Source: Caenorhabditis remanei
Taxonomy: Eukaryota > Nematoda > Chromadorea > Rhabditida > Rhabditidae
Reading direction: 5' to 3'
Assembly: GCF_010183535.1 (NCBI RefSeq)
Contig: NC_071329.1
Span: forward strand, 5,828,001 to 5,892,000
Length of the DNA: 64,000 nucleotides
Positions 45,449 through 55,905 of this stretch are shown here, piece after piece. The first letter of the stretch is position 1. Every line of letters begins with the position of its first letter. Under the pieces are notes generated by a model, which had not been told where the DNA came from, did not search any database, and saw nothing but the letters and a program-made list of their open reading frames with translations. A program made the position numbers and the translations under genes.

Positions 45449-48400
45449 TCATTTCTTGTTGTGGAGAGCCTTCAATCCGCCCATATCCGACTCGATTCCA
45501 CCAATTTCACGTTTGATTCGCTCCTGCACGTCGGCGCCGAGATTCTGGAAAAAACAGAGATTGAATTTCTGGATATCCAGGTGCCAAAATCGATAAAAAT
45601 AACAATTTTGAGGCGAAAAATGACGGAATTTATCAGCTCAGCACGTTCTTACAACTGCGCTCCACCGAAAGCCCCCTAAAATGTCCAGTTTTCTCTGAGT
45701 CTCTCAATTTCGCACATTATTTTCTCGCGGTTTCGGTAGAGCGCGGTTGTAGGAAGCATGCCGATAGTCCAAATACACTAATTTTTGGGGGCGGAGCTTC
45801 GCAAAGTGCTGATTTTCACCAGATTTAGACCAAAATAAGCTGAATTTTTTTGATTTTTTATCAAAAAATTCAGTTTTCAACCGATTTTTACTGTTTTCGG
45901 AGCTAAAAAATCGTATTTCGGAAAGATTTCTATCAAAATTGAACAAAATAATGATCGGAAATTGGAAGAATTGACATTTTACGGTTGTAACCTTGAAAAC
46001 ATTTAACTTCGATAAAATTCAACTCAAAAAGGTTAAATTTTGGGGGAAAGAACCCGGAAATTTGACAACTTCAAACGATTTTATCAATTTTCGGTGAGAT
46101 TTCCGTAAAAATTGGCTGAAAATAATAATTTCGGCTCTTTTTTGGCTTACCGGAATGACAGTTTTCGTGAGTTTCAACTCCTTTTTATACTTCTTAATCT
46201 GCTCTTCAAGAATCAAATTATCCTGAAGATATTGTGCGAGTTTCTCGACCAACTGATCCACCGAATCATTCTTCCACATCGTCATATCGATTCCCTTGAA
46301 AAGGATCAACTTCTGATGGAGGAAGTCACGGACTCCACGGGATTCAATGATCAAGTTTCCAATCGTTTCTTTCAGTTGTTCTCCCATTCCAGACATCGTA
46401 TACGTCTTTTTCAGCTTCTGCACAATCGAGTCGACCGCCATCGTTGATTCGTGAAGGAGTTGACAGGTGGGATTGACAAAGTCTGGAAATCAAAGGGTTA
46501 GAGGAAAACTGAATTTATCAGCCGAAAAACTCGATTTTTCGGTAAAAAACTGGATTTTTTCACCAAAAATAGGATTTTTCAGCCGAAAAGCTAGATTTTT
46601 CAGCTAAAAGACTGGATTTCTCAGCTAAAACTGGGTTTTCCAGCAAGAAAACTGAATTTTTCATCCAAAAAACTGAATTTTTCATCCAAAAAACTTAATT
46701 TTTCAGCCAAAAAAAGCACGTCAAACTTACTAGAAGCAGTTGTCGTCGATGTCTTCTGACTGGATGATGGTGGAGCAGTGATTGGAGCCTCCGACGACGC
46801 CACCCGTGGCGGTGCGTTCTCCTTGTTATTAGAGGTCGATGATTTCTTGAGACTCCTTGAGACTCCCTGATCTTTGACTGCATCTCGAGATTCTCCTTCT
46901 GCAGCTGCTCAATGTTGTCATTCACATATTTCATCGTCTGCGCACTCTCGTGTTGTTGTTCACGTTCACGGGTGAGGCGGCGGCAGAGTTCATCGCAAAC
47001 GAGACGGATCGACGAGGCATTCCTGAAATTATATTATTGGGTCTAAAAATTCTGAATTTTGACAGAGAATCGTGGAGAAATTCAACGATTCACTTGCACC
47101 AAAACACCCCAAACGACGCGCCAGATTCCCATGCTACGATACATTTGGAAAATAGGTCTAAAACTGAAAAATCTTTGAAATGAGTTCGAAAACTCGGAAA
47201 TTGTGCCGACAAATCACCTAGAACTCATTGATTTTCGTGGTAGCAGCAAAATGCTCCAAACGCGCGCCAGCCATTTCCTAAATCTATTTTATAGAAATTC
47301 TTCTGAAACTGCTGGAATTTCAAAAAATTGACAATTTTTACACAAATCCATGAAAAAACCAGAACATTTTTAATCAGAAAAACGGTCCAGACTCCCAAAA
47401 ATCGTCGAAACACGAGAAATTCTGCTTCAAAAACGCTCCAAAGGCGCGCCAGTCTCCCCTGCATTCCAACTCACCCCGAAATGATCTGTGTCTTCAACGT
47501 CTTCTTTGTCAATTCGACGACCTCCTTTCTGACTCTTTCCAGCCCTTCGATCGCCGCATTCACCATATCCTTGGCCTCATTCTCAAACGCAGCCGCCCTC
47601 AACATCTTCTCTTTAAATGACACAATCAGTTTGGCCATCTCGTGCTTCTCGTTCGCAGTTCGTTCCACTCGTTCCTCCATCCTCTCCAGATGATCTCTCA
47701 CCGCGTTTTTCTCGGCAAGTGCCGTCTGCAACTCACTCGACAACGACTCGATGATCGCCTTTTTCTCTCGTTCGACGAGTTCTTTTGCCTCAGTCACTCG
47801 ATAGTCCACCTCGATCATAATAGCATCCGCTTGCTCTTTCTTCAACACCTCAACCGAGCGCTTCGTGTCCTCCAGAATCTCCTCGGCATTGAGACGAGCG
47901 TTGTGTTCTTCGGCACATCGGACGAGCGTGTTCTCCCTCTGCCGCTTTGCCTCATCCAACTCGCCGACGAGTCGGCGATGAGAGTCCTCGAGTCTCGACA
48001 GCTCCATCAACACCTCTGCCTTCTCTGCCTCCACTTTGTTGAGTGTCGCTTGGCACACTTCGAGATCCTCAAAGTTCTGAGCAGCTTTGAGTTGAACATC
48101 GGAAAGTCGTCCGGATGAGTTCTGAAGTGGAGACTTCATATCTCCCATCTGGAAATGGAGAGACGGGGATAATTGGTGCATTTTTCAGTTTCGGGACAGA
48201 CCAAAAACGAGATTTAAGACACTTTTTAGGGCATTTTCTAATGAATTTTTTGATAAAAAGACAAAAAAGCCTACTTGAAAACCGGGCCGATGGGTAAATC
48301 GCCTTCGAAATGAATATTATGAGCTGAAAAATATACCAAAATGTATATCTCGGCGAGTTCTATGTCTCTGATACGGAACAGCTCATAATATCCATTTCGA

Positions 48401-50917
48401 TGGCGAGTTACGCATCGGCCCGATTTTCAAGTAGGCTTTTTTGTCTTTCTCATTTAAAAAAATTCATTAGAATGTCCTAAAAAGTGTCTTAAATCTTGTT
48501 TTTGTCGGCATGGAAGACATCACAAATGTGTTTTTGAGCAGTTTGGGGCTAAAACTCATGAAAAACTCCGGACTTTAGGCCATTATCTTACAAAAATCCT
48601 AATTTTGTGTAATCTGAGTTATAAAAGGTGTCAATTTTCCTACCTTCTCCAAAACATCCTCAAACAACGCTGCGGATGACTTCAGACGCTCGAAAACTCT
48701 CGACAACGCATCTCGAATCTGTGACATCTTCTCCTGCATCTTCTCCACATTCGCCGCTGCTTCGTGTTGTCCTTTGAGTAGGATTGCGGACGAATCGAGT
48801 ATCTGCTGCATGTCCTGAAGCATTGGAAAAAGAAGAGATGGATGAGACGCTGATGATGAGATGGCTGAGGAGAAAGGCTTCGGAGTCGACGTTTTTGGAA
48901 AGTTTTTGGAGTTGCTTCGGCTCAAGCAGGGTGGAGGAATCGATGAGTTGAAAGAGCCTGGAAATTTACAGATTTTGGTCAAAAATTCCGAAATTCCGGG
49001 TAAAAAATGATGAAAAAACTCACTTTCGAGTGTGTTATTGTCATTGTTCAGAAGACCCTCCTTGATTGATTGATAGTCGTCGTACGCGGCGTCGAACGCT
49101 TGTTTCTGGAAATAAAATACGTAATTTTTCGGAAATTTGATCGAAAAATGACGATTTTTCTCAATTTTGAGATATTTTCAACGGTTTTTAGACCAAAACA
49201 GCAGATTTTCAGCATTTTCGATTCAGACAATCGCTGTTTCTTTCAATTTTCGAATCAAAATTCATGATTTTCTGGCTATTCTGAGAGTAAACTCCCATAT
49301 TTTCACCGCTTTTCGACACAAAAAGCCAGGATTCTCAGGCTGTTTTCGGACCAAAATAGGTTATTTTCAGCATTGATTAATCAAAAAATCGCCTTTTCTA
49401 CCAATTTTCTACCCAAAAACCAAGATTTTCAGCTTATATTCAGTTGAATAACGCCCATTTTGACCCAATTCAAACTCACACTTCTCACCGCCGCAGTCGT
49501 ATCCATCAGTGGCAGTTTGCTCTCATCAAGCTCCGCCTCTAAATGACTTGCTCCTCCACTGCTCGGCACAATTCTCATCGAAATACCGCCCGTCTCATTC
49601 GAATCAGCGAGATCTCTGGACGAGATTCCAGCCATAAGACGACTGTGACCGAGGAGTGATGAGCTGGGATTCCCATCGTCCGTCTCTTCATTCAACTGAT
49701 GACAACGGATACGGAGTTCACGGTTCTCTACTCGCAGACCATTTAATTCTCCGTATACGTCAATGATCTGCGCCTTCAACTCTTCAGAAGTTTGTCCCAT
49801 TAGGGGAGACGGCGACCGATTCTTCTGAATTTCAAGCATCTCGTTCTCCAGTTTGCTGCATCTAGTCCTGAACTTTTCCAGACCCATACGAGAAATTTTA
49901 CTTTCGGCTTTCGAGTTCTTCAAGTTCGTTTCCAACTCGTTGATGTCCTGGAAAATAATGGGTTTTTCGATGGAAAATAGGGGATTTAGGGTTGAAAAAT
50001 CGCAGTTTTGAGTCGAAAATGAAAATTCAAATAAGAAAAACGTTTCACAAGTGATCATTTTTTGATTCTCTAAGTGGTTTTGTCGGTTTTTTATCAATTT
50101 TCCGGCCAAATCTTCTTTTTTAAAAGAGAAATCTCTATAAAACAGGGTAAAAACGCAGAATTTCACGTGCATTTTTAGACTGTGCGAGTCGTGCCGATTG
50201 ATTTTTGACTTCCTCCAGCAGATTCTTCACTTGTTCCTCCAATTCGGCCACTTTATCCATCTCACTCATCAGTTTTCCCTCCAACTCTGCGATTTTCTCG
50301 TCGTAACCTGAAGTCAACGTGAAATCCGGGTCGTTTCTCTTCATAATATCGTCGAGAGTGCCTCGAAGGCTTCCACACGTCGTATTATTCACATCTGACG
50401 TCACAATAGCTCTCTGTTCTTGTTGCTCCGTCAATGAAAGCTCCAACTCTCGAATCCGTTGCTCCATCTCCGTCTTCTGCCGTGAACACTCATCAATATC
50501 CATTTCCATCTGCTTATACTCCCGCATCTTCTGTTCCCAATCATCCTGAGCAATCTTCATCGCCACATACTCATCCAACACATCCTGCACATTCCGATGG
50601 CACAGTCCCTTCGCTTCCAGATATTTCCGCTCGTGCATCTGCACTTCACACCGCAGAGTATAAATCTGCCCTTTCATCTCCTCATTCTCGTGCCACGTCT
50701 GTATAATTGGGATACTGCGGACGTTCGAGGCGGAAAACACGTTGGAAAGCCCTTCTTTTTGTTCGCCGACACCAGCAAGAGACGGCTGAGACGTTGATTT
50801 GGAGGGCGCCGACGCTGAAAACCCGATAATTTTATTGAAAAATGAGGAAAAATCAATAAATTTACCAGCGATATCCTCTAAATTCGAGTCCTCATTCAAT
50901 ACCGAGTTGTCCTCCAT
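45449..50917 (-). CDS. Long coiled-coil protein, copy A (one frameshift)
   Basis: Exons on the minus strand: 50917-50866, 50814 to about 50113, about 49948-49490, 49105-49024, 48957-48644, 48148-47475, 47022-46731, 46482-46151 and 45544-45449. The start MEDNSVLNEDSNLEDIAG follows a TTTCCAG acceptor by 13 bp, a likely trans-splice site. Most of the protein is heptad-like coiled coil rich in Glu, Lys, Leu and Gln (for example KNLLEEVKNQSARL and TEAKELVEREKKAIIESL), with a Ser/Pro-rich break around exons 4-5. The C-terminus ends in Lys-Lys. In the 46731-47022 exon one A is missing near 46848 relative to copy B (292 nt against 290 with an extra codon elsewhere), which shifts the frame before the Ser/Thr/Pro-rich end of the exon. 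Compared with copy B, the 48148-47475 exon lacks about 59 codons. I do not recognise the family; cytoskeletal or centrosomal coiled-coil proteins are possible. The donor of exon 2 is uncertain. Confidence 0.75.
45640..45770. repeat. P2 element in last intron of coiled-coil copy A
   Basis: Arms CAGCACGTTCTTACAACTGC / GCGGTTGTAGGAAGCATGCC. The homologous intron of copy B holds the same element at 59535-59650, so it predates the duplication. Confidence 0.75.
48209..48499. repeat. Hairpin containing a P1 element, intron of coiled-coil copy A
   Basis: Outer arms GATTTAAGACACTTTTTAGG / CCTAAAAAGTGTCTTAAATC and TTTGTCTTT pairs enclose P1 arms (CCTACTTGAAAACCGGGCCG). In the matching intron of copy B (56404-56620) only one arm remains. 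Confidence 0.85.
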
Positions 50918-50921
50918 TGAG

Positions 50922-51850
50922 AGATGAGTTTTCTGGAAATTTCACAGATTTTCACCGATTTTCACCGATTTTCAAAGGATTAAAGTGCGAAATGAGCAAA
51001 AATGAATGAAAACCACGATTTTTCAACCGAAATGCGAAAAAATCCGCGAAAGATGAGTTTTCTGCATTGTCACCGATTTTTCACCAATTTTCAAAGGATT
51101 AAAGTGCGAAATGAGCAAAAATGAATGAAAACAACGATTTTTAACCGAAAATGCGAAAAAATCCGCGAAGATGAGTTTTCTGCAATTCTCACCGATTTTC
51201 ACCGATTTTCAAAGGATTAAAGTGCGAAAATGAGCAAAATGAATGAAAACCACGATTTTCAAACCGAAAATGCGAAAAAATCCGCGAAAGATGAGTTTTC
51301 TGCAATTTTCAACCGATTGTTCATCACCGATTTTCAAAGATTAAGTGCGAAAATGAGCAAAAATGAATGAAAACCACGATTTTCAACCGAAATGCGAAAA
51401 AATCCGCGAAAGATGAGTTTTCTGCAATTTTCACCGATTTTCACTCGATTTTTCAAAGGATTAAGTGCGAAAATGAGCAAAAATGAATGAAAACCACGAT
51501 TTTCAACCGAAAATGCGAAAAAATCCGCGAAAGATGAGTTTTCTGCAATTTTCACACCGATTTTCACCGATTTTCAAAGGATTAAAGTGCGAAAATGAGC
51601 AAAAATGAATGAAAACCACGATTTTTCAACCGAAAATGCGAAAAAAATCCGCGAAGGATGAGTTTTCTGCAATTTTCACCGATTTTCACCGATTTTCAAA
51701 GGATTAAAGAGCGAAAATGAGCAAAAATGAATGAAAACCACGATTTTTCAACCGAAAATGCAAAAAAAAATCCGCGAAAGATGAGTTTTTTGCAATTTTC
51801 AACGATTTTCACAGATTTTCAAGGGAATAAAGTGCGAAAAAATCTGATTT
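50922..51850 (-). repeat. Tandem array (about 120 bp x 8) at 5' end of coiled-coil copy A
   Basis: The landmark GATGAGTTTTCT occurs at about 50923, 51052, 51170, 51290, 51412, 51535, 51657 and 51780, giving periods of 118-129 bp. The unit also contains GATTTTCACCGATTTTCAAA and AAACCACGATTTTTCAACCG. The first copy is the gene's own leader, including its splice acceptor. Later copies keep TTGCAG at that place when read on the minus strand. Confidence 0.9.
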
Positions 51851-53156
51851 TTAATAGTTCCGGACAAAAAAAGGAGAAAAATGAAAATATCTTAGCCAAA
51901 ATCACTTCAAAATCTCATTATTCAGCCAGAAAGCATAAAAACTTGACTCAATTAGGCAAAAAGTGAACCAAAATCCAGTTTTCCATAAAACTCTTCATTT
52001 CGACTCAAGTTTTGAGCCATTTTTTGCTTTTTTTTCGGCGAAAAATCACTCAAAATTCGTATTTTGCACCTGAAAATCACAAAAATCTACTCAAATCGAT
52101 GAAAAACTCAAAATTTGAGTCATTTTTCAGCTATTTCCGTAGATTTTTCGACTTAAAATCTCTCTAAATTGATGTTTTTCTCCTTAAACAAGCTTTTGAG
52201 TTATGTAGAAACTTGGTAAAGACTGAAAAATTTGGAATACTGTGTGAAAAAAAAGAAGATTTTGTCAAAAACTCGCACAATTTTCAAAAATCGAAAAATC
52301 CCTGAAATGCATTGAATTTCCAGAAGAAATGATGGACTATTTGATGAAATTATTATTTTAAGTTTTTAAGCAAGAAAAACAACGGCAAAAAACAAGCGAA
52401 AACACGACAAAGACGTCATGTGCGGTAAAAATCAAGTATAGAAAATGTGGAACGAAAAAAAAATGTGTACAGTAGTATATTGAAAGGCGCATACCTGAAA
52501 TTTATAAATGGGTCTCGACGCGATTTGAATTTTTCAGCTGATTTTTTGTGAAAATTGACGATTTTCAAGTAGAAGAAGTTGAATATTCATTTTTAAAAAT
52601 ACAATAAAATAATTATCACAATCATTTCGTCATAAAATTTATTTAAAATTATTTTTTCAAAAAAAAATGTTCAAGTGATAATTAATTGAATAAAGTTTCT
52701 TTACATTTGCGTTTGACATTTTCTGAATAAACGAATTAAGTTCCACAAAAGACGAATCAAAAATCAGTTTTGAAGAGAAAAACTGTATTTCGGGTTACGG
52801 TAGTTGATAAATTGGCGAGTTGCGTACAATGCATTTGATTTGACGAGCAAACTTAATTATTGCGTTTTTATTAGAAATAAAGTAGGAATCGCTTATTTTC
52901 ACTGGAATACGGCTGAAAAATGGTGTGGAAATATATAAATTTTGGAATTTTTATAGAATTTTTCAAAAAATAAATTTTTTTCTTCATAAGTGCGGAGTAG
53001 TTGAGAATCTGCGCAGTTGTGCTCATTACATTCGATCTGACAATCAGGCGCTTGAAATTCGGGGCCGGAAAAATTTACTCTTTTTTAGTCCGATTATGAA
53101 AAATGTTTCTGAAAATTAGAGAAAAAAACAGACAACATCAAAAATTCTTTATTCTC
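51851..53156. other. Spacer between duplication arms, no gene recognised
   Basis: AT-rich sequence with scattered GAAAAATC / AAAATC motifs. No coding chain that I can support. A possible poly(A) signal (AATAAA on the minus strand) lies near 53145 for the fragment to its right. Confidence 0.45.
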
Positions 53157-53330
53157 AAGTATCGATAGCCGTTTCAATCTTCGTCTGGAGCATTCTGAAG
53201 GTTGTTTCTTCGTTGCCTTCTTCTTCGAATCCACCTGGAATCTCTGAGATCTCCGTCACTCCTCTTCCTCATCCACTTCGTTCTCCGAACTTTTCGTCGT
53301 TTCCGTTCTGCTAAAAATAAGAAAACCTGG
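53157..53330 (-). pseudogene. Possible 3' exon fragment with acidic C-terminus
   Basis: After an acceptor (ATTTTTAG, about 53317) the minus strand reads TETTKSSENEVDEEE. One base out of frame it continues VTEISEIPGGFEEEGNEETT and RMLQTKIETAIDT, then a stop and AATAAA about 10 bp later. No upstream exon was found and the two parts need a one-base shift to join. It may be the tail of a lost gene. Confidence 0.3.
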
Positions 53331-53571
53331 CTTCATGCAATGGTCCTTTGTCCCATATTTTCATATCAGCTATTTATGCGAAGAACATTGAAACAGTGTA
53401 CAGTGTTTTCCCAAAACCTCGGATTACTGTAGTTTTCTTCGCAAGACCTTGAATGCGTCCAAAGTCAACAAGCAGTGAGAAACTGGCTCTCGATCGATAT
53501 TGCCCCCCTCTGCCATCTGTCTTCTCGTTTCAGTTTACCCACAGAGCATATTCATTCATTCCTTCCATACC

Positions 53572-54092
53572 ATGACAGATTCCAATTCTTCGGAGATTTT
53601 CGATGAATCCCTCAGCTCGAAAGTATTCGATAACCCCCATCTACTCGAAATCATTGTCAGCAATCTAACCTGGAATTGTGAGAGTAATTTAAGCACCCGA
53701 TTAATCAATAAATCATTCAATTACTTATTTCTTCGAATAATTAGAAGAAATCATCGGAAAATGAAAATTGAGTCTATCGGAAAACCGGAGAGATGTGAGA
53801 AAACTGCCAAGGATTGGATTTTCATCAACTATCGGAAAATAAAAAAATCAATAATTCCCGGATATTTCAAGTGAGTTTACTCTTTTGTAATTTGTATCGA
53901 AATGGATTCCAGTTTTCTCAACAAAGTGGTGGGTGTAAAAGTGGAAGAAATTATCACCAAGAACTTATTTGAACCTGAAGAGATGTTCGCTCGAAACCTC
54001 CATAACATTATTCACTCGGATTTAATTGGCAGGAATCGTAAGTGTTCAGGTGTGACCAGGAGGTTAGGCCGGCCAGGTTTTAGAGTCCGGCA

Positions 54093-54172
<80 letters not shown>

Positions 54173-55799
54173 AGTTACTCTAACTAGCTAACTAACTAAT
54201 AGTAAGATCACTCCAATACTTTGATGGAAAATAGGCCTAACTAAAACATACCCAATAATATCAGCTGCACATAAGATGTTTCCATGAAAATGGCAAGCAA
54301 ATACTTTCTTTCCAAACATTCAAGTCGATCCACTGTGAACCAACAAAAGCATGAGACCTCAATTGTAGCGTATATTTCCATCTTTCAATTCCAATTTAGT
54401 TTTGAAAGATTGTCGTGAAATAAACAAAGTTATGATGTTTCACAGTGGATCGACTTGAATTTATAGTAAAAATGAATTTCAAAACTCACGCTCTGGAGTC
54501 CACGAACGACGCGTCAGTCAAAGAGCTATCTAATACATTACAGGAAGAAGTGTCCGCAAACTGATTGGACTGGAAGAAGTGTGTGAAGGATGTGTTGATT
54601 GTATGGATATGGCGACACGATGTGTGGAGTATGGACCATTGAGATTTAAAGTGCTCAAAGAAATCAAGAAGCCAATTCATTATAAAAAACTGCATATTTC
54701 AGATAAGTTAGTGTAAACTTTCATAATTGGGTTAGTAGATGTGTTAATTCAGATTACTTGAAATGGTCGCCAATCACTGTACACTGAAATTGACTACAAA
54801 AAGGAGTGTTTCGAAAAGTTAAATAATATCATACGAAGCACTATTTCATGTGACACACTGCTTCTGTGGATATGTGAAACGAAAGAGTGCTACGTTAATG
54901 GAGTTCAGGAAAATGCTCACTTCTCAATGCCACGAGAAGTATTGGATGTTATGATAAGGACATGGAATGTGAAAACAATACGAATGAATATGATTGCATG
55001 CACAAGTGAGAAGATATGCCATGAGAACTGGATAAATAAAGGATATTTTACGAAGATCAAGTTGGATGATCCATACTGGAAAACGGGTCAATCCAGTGAC
55101 TTGAAACTCAAACATGTTTCCGTCAAAGTGACGGATTCATACGATTGTGCTGGTGGCCTAATTTACAGTATCCCGAAAACTGGTTACGAGAAGAATTTTG
55201 AGAACTACATTGCAAATCTCCGAAGACTATTCCAAATGGACAAATTATCGATTGATTTCAGTCACTGGAGACATAGACACAGTGCTAGTTTGGAAGACTT
55301 CATGACGAATATATTGAGAGTGATTCAATTGGAGAAACAACGGAAACTCGAAGTGAATATTCAGTTTTTCACCGAGACTTGCAGTTTTAAAGTGGGGAAT
55401 TCTGAAAAATTGGCTGAAATTCCATCGGAATACTCGTTGCTCAGTGATCGAGTGGAGTGTAACCGAATGTTTGTCCCATCAGATGTTGTCGAAAGTGGTC
55501 CAGAGAGATTAAATATGATTAAATGGGTTGGCAGACGATTTCAGGTGAAGGATATGGATAATCATTTCACACTCAACTTGAATATTTATGTGAAGGAAAC
55601 AGAGTTGAGGAAGTTGGATAAGGGATTGATGGAGACACATCCGAATAGCTTGATTGGAGTGTTTTTTCCTCAGAAACCTTTGGAAATTTCTCGAAAACTG
55701 ATGGCGAAACGTCTGGTGGCAAAATGTCTCGGAGCCGAATCAATCAAGATTGGTCTTCCGAGCAATGTGAATGACATCATTGAAAGCAAGTTTTTTTAA
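53572..55799 (+). pseudogene. F-box gene between duplication arms, one apparent frameshift
   Basis: Exons 53572-53870, 53913-54037, 54544-54706 and 54753-55799. The N-terminus has the F-box pattern (NPHLLEIIVSNLTWN, then RLINKSFNYLFLRIIRR). Exon 3 gives RKLIGLEEVCEGC and ends in the phase expected by exon 4. Exon 4 starts LLEMVANHCTLKLTT but must shift frame at the A-run 54798-54802 (five A's; six would keep the frame) to join the long open stretch KECFEKLNNIIRSTISCDTL through to SNVNDIIESKFF. The exon sum is 1634 nt, one short of a multiple of three, which agrees with a single missing base. The C-terminal part is a nematode F-box-associated type domain that I cannot subclassify. A (GA)n tract lies in intron 2. 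Confidence 0.65.
54096..54168. repeat. (GA)n microsatellite
   Basis: About 36 uninterrupted GA dinucleotides in intron 2 of the F-box gene, 58 bp after the donor. Confidence 0.98.
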
Positions 55800-55905
55800 A
55801 TGAATTTCGGTTTAAAATTGACCAATTTTCATCATTTTTACACTGAAAATCCCGAAGTTTTGACCGATTCTCAGTTAAATTCTGTAAATTTCAGTATTCT
55901 TCCAG

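Noticed and set aside
45449..50917. Assignment of the coiled-coil gene to LIN-5, Spindly, BICD or a dynactin subunit
   Set aside because: The coiled-coil composition fits many families, and no diagnostic motif (CAP-Gly, KASH, Spindly box) was seen.
54759..54927. Continuous frame through the start of exon 4 of the F-box gene at 53.6-55.8 kb
   Set aside because: The frame that is open downstream has a TGA at 54759-54761 right after the only acceptor, so a frameshift is needed instead.
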